A stretch of DNA of 64,000 nucleotides from Globisporangium splendens. Taxonomy: Eukaryota > Oomycota > Peronosporomycetes > Pythiales > Pythiaceae. Numbering within the stretch: position 1 is the first letter of the stretch; each line of letters starts with the position of its first letter. The stretch covers positions 124,001 to 188,000 of the forward strand of contig VFIW01000082.1 in assembly GCA_006386115.1 (NCBI GenBank). The letters run 5' to 3'. Below are positions 55,591 to 64,000 of the stretch, one piece after another. A program made the translations under genes and the position numbers. Under the pieces are notes generated by a model. It was not told the DNA's origin and searched no databases. It saw nothing but the letters and a program-made list of their open reading frames with translations.

Positions 55591-57623
55591 GCTGCTTGAT
55601 GTGCTTGCTGATGCGTACCCTCGTGTCGAGTAAAGAAGTGTGGCTATATGTATCTATATCGAACGGAGAAGAATGCGAATGAGGTCGGATATCCAACTCA
55701 CACACAAAGATGCAATGTATGAGGGTGGATCCGCTCTTTCCTTCGCACGTGTCCAATTGAATCCGCCAAGTGGACACGACAGCAGAAAGAAAGAAAGGAG
55801 AAAAAAAAAAGAAGAGAAACGCTCTGTTCTTACGGAAAATGGACGGCACTGGTGTGTCTTCAAGCGCAAGTGGCAAATGGCCGATTGAGTTGAAGAGGGG
55901 GAGGCGTGGGTGGGTTGCTCAGACGCGCGCGCACAAGAAGAGAATAGAGAGCGCGGATGCCTCCAAATGCAATCGCGCCTGATTTTTTCTTCCAAAGGCA
56001 GCACAAAGGAAGAACGGAGCAGCGAGCGGCGGCAACCAGCAGAAGGGGGGAGGTGCGTCTGGTTCTCTGCTTTTTCTTCGGCGGTTCTTTTTTTTCTTTT
56101 TTTGGAGCAGGTTCTTCTCCGCGTTCTATCGAGCGGACCGATCTTTCTTGGCTTTCGTTCGAAAAAGCCAAGATCTTCTTATCCGCCCTCTCGCTCTCCT
56201 CCACCACATGACGCGAGGGAGTGTATCAACAGTGGAGCGAAGAGCCAATGGTTGGGCGAGCGGATCCACTTGGGCAAAAAAGGGAGCAGCGACAAGAAAA
56301 AAAAACAGGCGAGCTGGGAACCATCATACAAACGACAAGAGTGGATCCGCCGTCCGCCCTGTTTGCTTTTTATTTCGAGTGTGGAGGAGCAATACCATGC
56401 GTAACCCTAATTGCGTTTTGCTAAGTGGAGAGACAACCAGACACATCCCCTTTTCCCAAATGGGTGAGGAATCAGAAAATGATGCCAATCAATACTGTCA
56501 CAATAATTTATAGTTGAGAGCACAATTACATCGAACCTGCACACAGCAATCCAGACAGGATTGAACACTGCATGCACTTGCACATTGGAAATCTTTAGCT
56601 ATTGAGACTCGCAAGCTTCTGCTGAGTGGTAAACGTTGGATACCGGAAATTTAACTGTCAGTTGCGGTGCCTGCTCATGAGCCGTGAGAGTGCCAATAGG
56701 GAGAGTCAAATACCTCCAAGCTGCACCCCACTTTCCCACCCATTTTTCTCCCATTTGTGCTTATCTGATTTTCACAGCCAGTACATTTAAGCCACCTCGA
56801 GAGGTGGCTGATAGCAAGAATAAGCACTGATTCTGCTCTAAATGTATGGCCTTTGCCAGTAATGGATGGAGTTATCTGAGCCGCAACAAGTCTGGAACGC
56901 CTGAATTTTAGGCAGGATATATGCTCATCTCATTGGCTGATTTTGAATATTTGACTTCCCCTACTATGCTCCAAGACGTTTCGACGTATGACAGTCAATC
57001 GTACTCTCATTGATGATGGATTATCGTCTCTATTTGGACATTCCGATTGTCTGAGTCTATTCATTCACTGTCGGTATTTTGACCAATGCAAGTGCACGTG
57101 TCTTAATGTTGTTTAATCATATCACACTGAATAGGAGCAGGGTCGCGACTCGGACATTTTTTGTCCAAATGGGTTGGGAACATTCAATAGTTGTATACTG
57201 AACTCAAGTATATTTAGCATTGCAGAAACGTAATGTCTGTACGGACAATTCCCTGGTCTACAACCAAAATTCCGAAACGGCGTGCACAGACGTCCCTTGG
57301 TAAAGATCGTAGATAGCAGCAACTTTGGTCCCATTTGCATATTCACCATGTCAGTGAATGCACTTATCCCTGGAAGCACTCAGAGAGAGCGCATTGCTGC
57401 GCTCAACTCGTTCGACCAGTTCTTGGTGTCGCAAACCAACACGCGTGCTGCAATCGAGCATGCAATTGGACAGAAAAGGAAGCTTGCAAAGATGGTCTCC
57501 ATATTACAAATCACGCAAAGCGCGGCGGTGAGTACGTGCAGAGAGAACCAACCTGTGCAAAATCGATCTGCAAGCGCTTACGCAGACTGTTACAATAGCT
57601 CGACAACACCTGAAGACTACGGA
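55591..57623. other. HSF upstream region and gene-poor stretch with a recombinase-like scrap
   Basis: The left part (55600-56420) is purine/pyrimidine-biased leader-like DNA of the HSF gene. The open frame from about 57348 to 57623 begins MSVNALIPGSTQRERIAALNSF, faintly like the N-terminal helices of Crypton-type tyrosine recombinases, and it runs into the candidate LTR at 57624. No intact gene. Confidence 0.3.
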
Positions 57624-57984
57624 TGTAATGGGGCTTCCCATTACATCATTTCTTGGATCCAGAGAGTGTGGGTCATACCCACACGGGTTCTACCACTCTC
57701 TCTCCATACCCACCCGTTAACCCATGGACACTGTATGTAGCCAGTTGCATTTTTAGCCAATAATAACATTCCATTAAAGTTTAATCTCGTTGGATGATAG
57801 TCGTATTGGACACCCGACTATCTACCAATCGGAGACGCCGTAGGAACAACCCATCAGATTTGCATTTCAGACCTTAAGATTTCAATTCACTTCTCTTTTT
57901 GCACGTTATCGCGCAAAGCTCTCTTCCTCTCACCTGCGCTTCCTCAACGCACGTGTACGCCGTGTAACGTGCCATCCCGTTACA
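57624..57984 (+). repeat. Candidate LTR (361 bp)
   Basis: Begins TGTAATGGGG and ends TCCCGTTACA, near-complementary ends of TG...CA type like the LTR at 58599. The flanking 5-mers (ACGGA, GCGTT) do not match, so it is not a simple solo LTR. It includes the palindrome TGTGGGTCATACCCACA (57668-57684). A second copy is not in the window, so this rests on ends alone. Confidence 0.4.
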
Positions 57985-58018
57985 GCGTTGATCAGACCCA
58001 TGTTGTGACCTTGCAAGC

Positions 58019-58603
58019 GTGCCGCGTGACGGCAGAAGGGAGCGGTTTACTGTTGTTGAGTGGCTCTCCTGGCGTGGTCAGCGCAGTCTTACTGCCGACC
58101 AGTCAGGATGCTCTACGATGGTGACTGCGACGGAAGCCGTGATGTTCGACGCGCTTTTCAGGGAGATCGGCATCTCCGACAGCAACTGGCAGGAAGCCAG
58201 CCCGAACGGTGGCCAAGATCTCGAGCACCAGGTCGTAGCTGGAGATAGCAATGAAGTAAGCAAGCGAGACGATACTGTTCATGCCAACGAGGACGACAGT
58301 AGTGACGACGAGGGCCAAACATTGCAGCTACGTTCCAAGAGGCGACGACTGGTGCGGGATGGGAAGGTTCGCGTGAATGGTCGGTGGATTGGTGGCGTTC
58401 GCCAACCCCGTCGTCACACCGAGGCACCATGCCAGGAGGACGTGTCACCCGCACACGTTGAACCGTTAAACCAGGACGTGGATATGCAATCGGAAAACGC
58501 CAGCGAGGTGGAGGACGAACATCAGCTCCAGCCATACGTGAGGGATGTCGTGCATCAGACCGTTGATCGGCGTGGAGAGAAAGGAAGCAGGGAGTACCTG
58601 TAG
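58019..58603 (+). CDS. Unknown acidic/basic protein ORF ending at an LTR edge
   Basis: 194 codons (Met at 58118 also possible: MVTATEAVMFDALFREIGISDSNW). A middle acidic run (EDDSSDDEGQ) is followed by a basic one (RSKRRRLVRDGKVRVNGRW). No family was recognised. It follows the candidate LTR at 57624 by about 125 bp, where a gag gene would lie, and its stop codon (58601-58603) falls inside the first bases of the LTR starting at 58599. It may be a gag-like ORF cut by a later insertion. Confidence 0.35.
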   Translation: MPRDGRRERFTVVEWLSWRGQRSLTADQSGCSTMVTATEAVMFDALFREIGISDSNWQEASPNGGQDLEHQVVAGDSNEVSKRDDTVHANEDDSSDDEGQTLQLRSKRRRLVRDGKVRVNGRWIGGVRQPRRHTEAPCQEDVSPAHVEPLNQDVDMQSENASEVEDEHQLQPYVRDVVHQTVDRRGEKGSREYL

Positions 58604-59252
58604 TGGGGCGCTGTTCCAAACAGTCCCCAAAACACGGCACACACGCTTGTGCGACTTGAGGAAGCGATCTCCCGACTTGGAGGGAGAGAAGACGACTTGA
58701 GTACTTGAGGGTAAAATTGCAACTGAATTAAAATGCTTATGGTTCCTGTCGCTACATGTAAATGAACCCCAAGGGCTCCTAGAGGTTTTATAACTAAAAC
58801 CTAAACATACACAATAAAACCTATGAATCTGATATATAAAACCTTGGGTACACTGAGGTTGAACCCACGAGATCTTCGAGAAGCTTGAACTTGAAGTCCC
58901 GTGGAAAATTCCCTGCAAAGTGATTGGCTACAGCCACTCACTTTAGGTGGCAGAGACACGTTGGTCTCATCACCAGTGCAGTTTCCCAAGTAGGAACCAT
59001 CACTCAGTACTTGATTAGTACATGGATGTCATCACTCTGTACTGATTAGTACATGTGAACAACATTCTGCACTGATCAGCACAGAGAGCGCTCGTGACGT
59101 CATGGGATGACGTCACATGTGCATGTGGGGACTGTCGTACTGTAATCCCTTTGTTAATTGTCTCTCCACAATGCACACTGAAGGTGGTGTGCGGCACACT
59201 AGATCTGGGAACAGATCCACCTTCATGTAATGGCTAGGTATAGCCCATTACA
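58599..59252 (-). repeat. 3' LTR of a Ty3/gypsy element (654 bp)
   Basis: Ends TGTAGTGGG / CCCATTACA form a near-perfect terminal inverted repeat. On the minus strand it starts right after the purine tract AAGGAGGGGATGA (59253-59265), the expected polypurine primer site. A TATATATC-like box lies at about 58835 (minus). Imperfect direct repeats (ATCACTCNGTACT-GATTAGTACATG) at 58998-59055 and a CRE palindrome at 59094-59116 lie in the upstream part. The other LTR lies beyond the window, so the low end at 58599 is inferred. Confidence 0.65.
59094..59116. promoter_or_regulatory. Perfect CRE palindrome in the LTR
   Basis: GTGACGTCAT ggg ATGACGTCAC: two TGACGTCA-type bZIP sites as inverted 10-bp arms, with repeated GTACTGATTAGTAC-like units beside it. 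A likely enhancer in the LTR. Confidence 0.6.
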
Positions 59253-59328
59253 TCATCCCCTCCTTAAAGTCACAAGTACCTTGCGTACTTTTGCAGACCT
59301 TTCGGAGCAGTTCACTTTCCAATCGGCC

Positions 59329-60399
59329 ATGAAGCGACCAAGTGACCAAGTGAACCAAGGTGAAGAACGTCCGTTGTCCAAGCGACAGCAGACAGCTCCA
59401 GAACTCTTCGACGTATCCTCCATTCTGAAGAAGAAGGGGGATCTCGAGTTCTACAAGGAGCGGTTCTTCAGTTGGCGTCGGATCAACGATCGCGATGATC
59501 CGAACCAACACATCGCAGCCCAGAGAGACTCATGGCGAACATTCGTTCGTCTTGAGAACGAGAACAAGATGGAGCGTCTTCTTCGTCGTGGCAACGCTCG
59601 TGCCGAAAGAAGAACTCCTGCTGACGACAGAGCGAATCCCAGCTCTGGTCGTCGTAGTGTCGCCCCTGGCGACGCTACAAGCGGTTCTCGTAGCTGCGGA
59701 CCACGTCGGGAACATCAGACTCCATCGTCTGACGTGGTTCCCACGTGTCCGAGCTCGGTGGATATCCACGCCACCGAACTCTGTAGAAGCGTTGATGGTT
59801 CAACCGCTTCTTTCCTCGACGATGAGTCGGTCGATCTTCGTGATCAACAATCGACTCAACCACCCAGCGATGCTCTCCCTGAGAGTCTAACAACGGGGGT
59901 GGGGCTGAACGAGAAAACGATTGAGCGACTCTGGAAGTGGAAGAGTGCTCATCGTGGGCAAATCGAGGCTTTGCAGCAGCGTTGTTCGACACTTGAGGAA
60001 CGCTGCGAGAGTCTCGAGAACCTTGTCGCCGATCATGAGTCAAAGATCGATGTCCCGACAGAAGGTTGTGCCCAGTGTTCGGCTTTGGAGTCCCGTTTCG
60101 AGGAACGGTTCCAACAAGTTCAGGGCGAACTTGTCCGACTCCAGAAGAACGAGAAGTCTCGTGAGTTGGCTCACGATCGCCTTTTGCGCTCTGTGGAAGA
60201 GGCAGGTTCGGCTTTTGAGGTACTTCGTGGTGAGTACCATTCTCGTCTTCAAGCGCTGGAGTCGGTGAAGGACCAATCCTTCGACGTCCTGCAACTCTTG
60301 TACGCCGAGAAGAATCTCCAGAGCGACGAGCTGTTTGCTCTTCGCAATCAAGTGGAGAAGCTTCAAGATCAGCTCGATCGTTTGCGGAAGATCTCGTAG
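59329..60399 (+). CDS. Antisense coiled-coil ORF inside the Ty3 element
   Basis: An open frame from 59230 on the strand opposite pol; the Met at 59329 is the first outside the LTR (356 residues). The N-terminus, MKRPSDQVNQGEERPLSKRQ, has basic runs, then KKGDLEFYKERFFSWRRIND. The last 170 residues are strongly coiled-coil (QIEALQQRCSTLEERCESLE..., VEKLQDQLDRLRK). It covers the stretch between the LTR and pol, then overlaps the pol linker and chromodomain in a different codon phase. The linker is low-complexity on the pol strand, while this strand reads as ordinary protein. Antisense ORFs are known from some plant LTR elements; here the function is unknown. Confidence 0.45.
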   Translation: MKRPSDQVNQGEERPLSKRQQTAPELFDVSSILKKKGDLEFYKERFFSWRRINDRDDPNQHIAAQRDSWRTFVRLENENKMERLLRRGNARAERRTPADDRANPSSGRRSVAPGDATSGSRSCGPRREHQTPSSDVVPTCPSSVDIHATELCRSVDGSTASFLDDESVDLRDQQSTQPPSDALPESLTTGVGLNEKTIERLWKWKSAHRGQIEALQQRCSTLEERCESLENLVADHESKIDVPTEGCAQCSALESRFEERFQQVQGELVRLQKNEKSRELAHDRLLRSVEEAGSAFEVLRGEYHSRLQALESVKDQSFDVLQLLYAEKNLQSDELFALRNQVEKLQDQLDRLRKIS

Positions 60400-63300
60400 G
60401 ATCCGCAGATCCGCTTGGAAGGTAAGGCTTTAGTCTACCTACATAAAATGTAGGGTGTAGACGCATGCGTGTAGGTATGTCTAGCGTAGGCATCACCATT
60501 GCATTTCACTACCTTGAACGGTCCAATGAACCTTGGCAGAAGCTTCGAGCTTCCCAAGTTGGACACTGCATGTTCAGGCAGGTTCGCCGTGCTAAGTAAT
60601 ACAAGATCATTGATCTTATACACTTGCTTGTTCTTCCTTCCGCTCTTGTCTGCTTGCTCCTTTTGCAGATCCTGAGCCTTCGCGATTGCGTCTCGAACAA
60701 ACCTCACAACGGCTTGTCTCCTCACAACAAAGTCATCGACTTGCTGTTCCTCACGACTTGTTAGGTCGTTGAGGGGTTTCATCGAGTCAAAGTTCGCTTT
60801 TAACTCGGCAACAGCATTCAGGTCATACGACGACTGCGGCTTATTGCCTTTAGCCGTAGTCCCTCCCCCACTTAAGGTAGAGACCTCACCCATTATGGAA
60901 GCAGGCACTCGAGGGTGAATGCCATAGTTCACATAAAATGGAGAGTGACCCGTCGAGACATGCGTGGAGTTGTTCAACGCAAACTCTGCGAGAGGGAGAA
61001 ACTCACTCCACTCTTTGAAAGACGTTGCGTAGCTGCGCAACACGTCTTCAAGGACACGATTCACTCGCTCTGTTTGACCATCCGTTTCAGGATGTGCCGC
61101 TGTTGACATGGACAACTTGGTGTCCAGAAGTCCGAACAGTGCACGCCAAAACTTGGACGTAAACCGAGTGTCACGGTCAGACACGATCTCAACGGGCAGG
61201 CCATGCAGACGGAATACGACGTCTACAAAGACCTTGGCCGTCATTTCGGCTGAGATCTTGTCCGAAACAGGTGCAAGATGGACCATCTTGCTGAATCGGT
61301 CCACAAACACAAGGATGCCATTGCGTCCGTGTTTGTCACGCGGAAGTCCGAATATGAAATCCATACTCACAGACTTCCAACTGTCCGATGGGACAGCCAA
61401 TGAACGAAGTGGGGCCTGAGTGGAACCAGAAGGTTTCACTCGTTGGCAGATCTCGCAAGTCCTCACATACTTGCGAACCCACTTGTACATGTGTGGCCAG
61501 TAGTAATCCCGGGAAAGACTGAGAAACGTTTTCTCACGTCCGAGATGGCCACCCGAAGGACTGTCATGGTACTCATACAAGAGTCGATGACGCAGACCTT
61601 CGTCGTTGGGAACAACAACCCTTGCTGTATCCCCGTCTTCAACCGCATAGTACAACAATCCATTGTGTACTCGGAAGCGGTGAACTCGCGACCTTGTGCG
61701 CGACGGAAGACCTTGCAGTGCTTTGTCCGAAGGGTCCTTGAAATACTTCAACAAGTCCTGACATGTTTCGTCAGACTTGTACCCTTCGATAATGTCTTCT
61801 CGCACTGTAGTCGTTGCTTGCACCACGATCGCTTGAACATCTTCACAGAGTCGACACGCTCCGTCCGTGTCTTCACTCTTGGTCTTCGGATCGTAATCCG
61901 GACGTCTTGACAGCGCATCGGCTAAGATGTTCGTCTTGCCTGGCTTGTAGTGTACAACAAAGTTGTACTCTGCAAAGAAGGAGAACCATCTCGCCATTCT
62001 TTGCGACAAATGAGGAGTCTTCACTGCCGTACGCAGCGACGCATGATCTGTGTAGATCGCAAAGCGCTCCTCGCCAAGCAGATACACACGGAACTTGACC
62101 AAAGAATACTTCATCGCCAGAAGTTCTTTGTCATGAACTGGGTAGTTCCGTTCTGCGGGTCGGAGTTGTCGTGACTGATGCGACACAACTCGCTCATGAC
62201 CCTCATCATCGTGTTGCATCAAGGCGCAACCGATGGCATAGTCGCTTGCATCGCAAACCACATGAAAAGGCTTGTCGTGGTTTGCAATTGCCAGCACGGG
62301 AGCTTCTCGCAAACTCCTCTTCACTTCGGCAAATGCCATTTGATGGTCACTGGACCACTCCCACTCAATGTCCTTCTTCAGGAGCTGTGTGAGCGGTTGC
62401 ACCAACGCTGCATAATTGCGCGTGTACTTGTGCAAGTAGTTGGCCAGACCCAACCATTGTCTCAGCTGTTTGACATTCTGAGGCACAGGCCAATCGTCAA
62501 TAGCTTTGACCTTCTCCGGATCAACTCGAACGCCATGCTTTCCCACAAAGCAGCCGAGAACGGGGATCTCCGGTGCAAAGAATATGCACTTCTTCAGGTT
62601 AGCGTAGAGCTTGTTCTCTCGCATGACCTGAAAGACTTGACGGAGATGGTCAAGATGAACATCAACGTCAGACTTTTCACCCGTGGTTTTACTATGAACG
62701 AATATATCGTCAAAGTAACTCGGTGCAAACCCTCTCAATGGACGAAGTAAATTCGTGACCATCCTATTGAAAGTCGCAGGAGCGTTCTTCAGTCCCTGTG
62801 GCATCACTAACCATTCCCACAGCATACCACTCGGGGTACTCACTGCGGTTAGTGGTACATCGTCTTCGCGCATTCGAATCTGATAGAACCCGTCTTTCAG
62901 ATCGATAGCACTGAAGACAGTACTGCCAACCATTCCATCAAGGATCATATCCTTGCGTGGAACCGGAGTTTGGGCTGGAATGGTAGCGTCGTTCAGCTTG
63001 TTGAAAGCGTGAACGATGCGCCAACCACCAGTTGCCTTCTTCACACAGAAGGTTGGGCTACAATGTGGAGACTTGCTCTCTCGCACATGCCCAGCCTTAG
63101 CGCGTTGCGCAAAGAACTCGTCGATCGCAACGACTTGTTCTCTTGGCAACGGCCACTGCCGTGTGATACAATACTTCGTGCCAGGAAGTACATCAATCTC
63201 ATGACGAACGCCTCTATCGAATGGCAGTTCGTCCGGCACCTTGTCTGGGAATATGTCCTCATATTCCTTGACAAGTTCATACACGGGGTTCGTTTTGAGA

Positions 63301-64000
63301 GCGTCCCACGACTGCTCATCAAACCTTTCCTTCCGTGTCTTCTCATCGAACACTTCCGCAGTGTTGATGACATCGTCGGCAACTTCATCGACGATCGCAC
63401 AAATTTGCGAAATTTCGCCTTTCGCTAGGCTACGCTTCAGCGTCTTCTTGCTCATCCACGGCAAGGAAATCAACTCTTCGACTGAGCTTGGAGGATTTTC
63501 GACTTCAATGTGACGCATTACGTTGCTGTCACCATCTTCATTGTAGACCAATACGTTCACGTATTCACTCGAAGTGACTCTTGCTTGGACACTTCCTTCG
63601 TCGTCTTGACTTGTACCTTGATCAGGGGCACACGTTGCGCTTGCAACAATTGACGATAATTGCTTCTTCTTCTTGGTCATCTTGTCTCGGGATGGCTCTT
63701 CGGCTCTTTTCCCATTCGTTTCTTCCACGCACATCGCCTCACTCTTAGGGTCGATGGCAAAGGAGACAGTCTTTTTCTGGCGCCTGACTGCTCCACCTCC
63801 AGTAGTCTTCTTCAAGATGGGTACCGCTCGTGAACATGGGGGGCCATCGCACACCGCAATATCACAAGGGCCATCCGGGATCTCTTCCACAGATGTGTAA
63901 ACCCACACCACTTCATCCGTTGTTGTGCAGCACAAGTCAACATCACGTGACTTGTCAACGGAGATCTTCATCTTCATCCAGTCAATGCTAGGTTGATAAC
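59675..64000 (-). mobile_element. pol: Ty3/gypsy pol with chromodomain, incomplete at the window edge
   Basis: The main frame runs from the window end to 60435 and continues, shifted, from 60499 to 59675. In order: an upstream unassigned stretch; reverse transcriptase (VFSAIDLKDGFYQI, MPQGLKNAPATF, active site YFDD); RNase H (CDASDYAIGCAL, DKELLAM, TDHASL); integrase zinc motif (HLGREKT..., CEICQ) and catalytic core (MDFIFGLP, SDRDTRF, HPETDGQTERVNR); and, in the second frame, GRLKPY, a long linker and a chromodomain (YRVRWRGYPPSSDTWEP). The frame break near 60480-60499 separates the integrase end from the chromodomain. Gag and the 5' LTR are outside the window. Confidence 0.9.

Noticed and set aside
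57282..57740. 152-codon frame taken as one gene
   Set aside because: It runs across the start of the candidate LTR, so the two halves are unrelated.

Overview
The window is nuclear DNA of an oomycete (Pythium/Phytophthora-type stramenopile). The evidence is short GT-AG introns of mostly 60-140 bp, oomycete initiator-type core promoters (TCATTYY..ATTT), an HSF with the variant recognition helix NFHSFQRQLNYFGFRKW, several TKL kinases, and a Ty3 retroelement. No rRNA, tRNA or CRISPR was recognised.

Region 1 (1-18.7 kb) is an accessory locus built as a nested palindrome. Two almost identical copies of a giant secreted beta-trefoil lectin gene lie divergently at 482-6100 (-) and 12551-18169 (+), in arms of 5,902 bp (349-6250 and 12401-18302). 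Between them sit two convergent, nearly identical copies of a small Cys-rich single-pass membrane protein (7352-8008 +, 8413-9096 -). A third, diverged copy of that protein is cut off exactly at the outer edge of the right arm (18303 on). Identity stops close to each gene, which suggests gene conversion or very recent duplication.

Region 2 (18.9-31.7 kb) holds an RBR E3 ligase with two C-terminal membrane segments, a decayed 5' copy of a BUD23-like methyltransferase gene, a TKL kinase broken by one in-frame stop, the intact BUD23-like gene, a long multi-exon gene with repeated RhoGAP-like segments, and a TCAIM (DUF4460/DUF4461) homologue.

Region 3 (32.2-55.6 kb) is dense with housekeeping and signalling genes: SDHB, a three-PDZ protein, a receptor-like TKL kinase, WDR55, an SCP2-domain protein, DENND6, a THI5/NMT1-type thiamine-pyrimidine enzyme, organellar-type asparaginyl-tRNA synthetase and an HSF-type factor. 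Most exon joins here were worked out codon by codon and keep frame.

Region 4 (55.6-64 kb) is repeat-rich: a recombinase-like scrap, a candidate LTR with an ORF behind it, and the 3' half of a Ty3/gypsy chromovirus-type element on the minus strand (LTR 58599-59252, pol to the window edge). The element carries a long antisense coiled-coil ORF between its LTR and pol, overlapping the pol linker and chromodomain.
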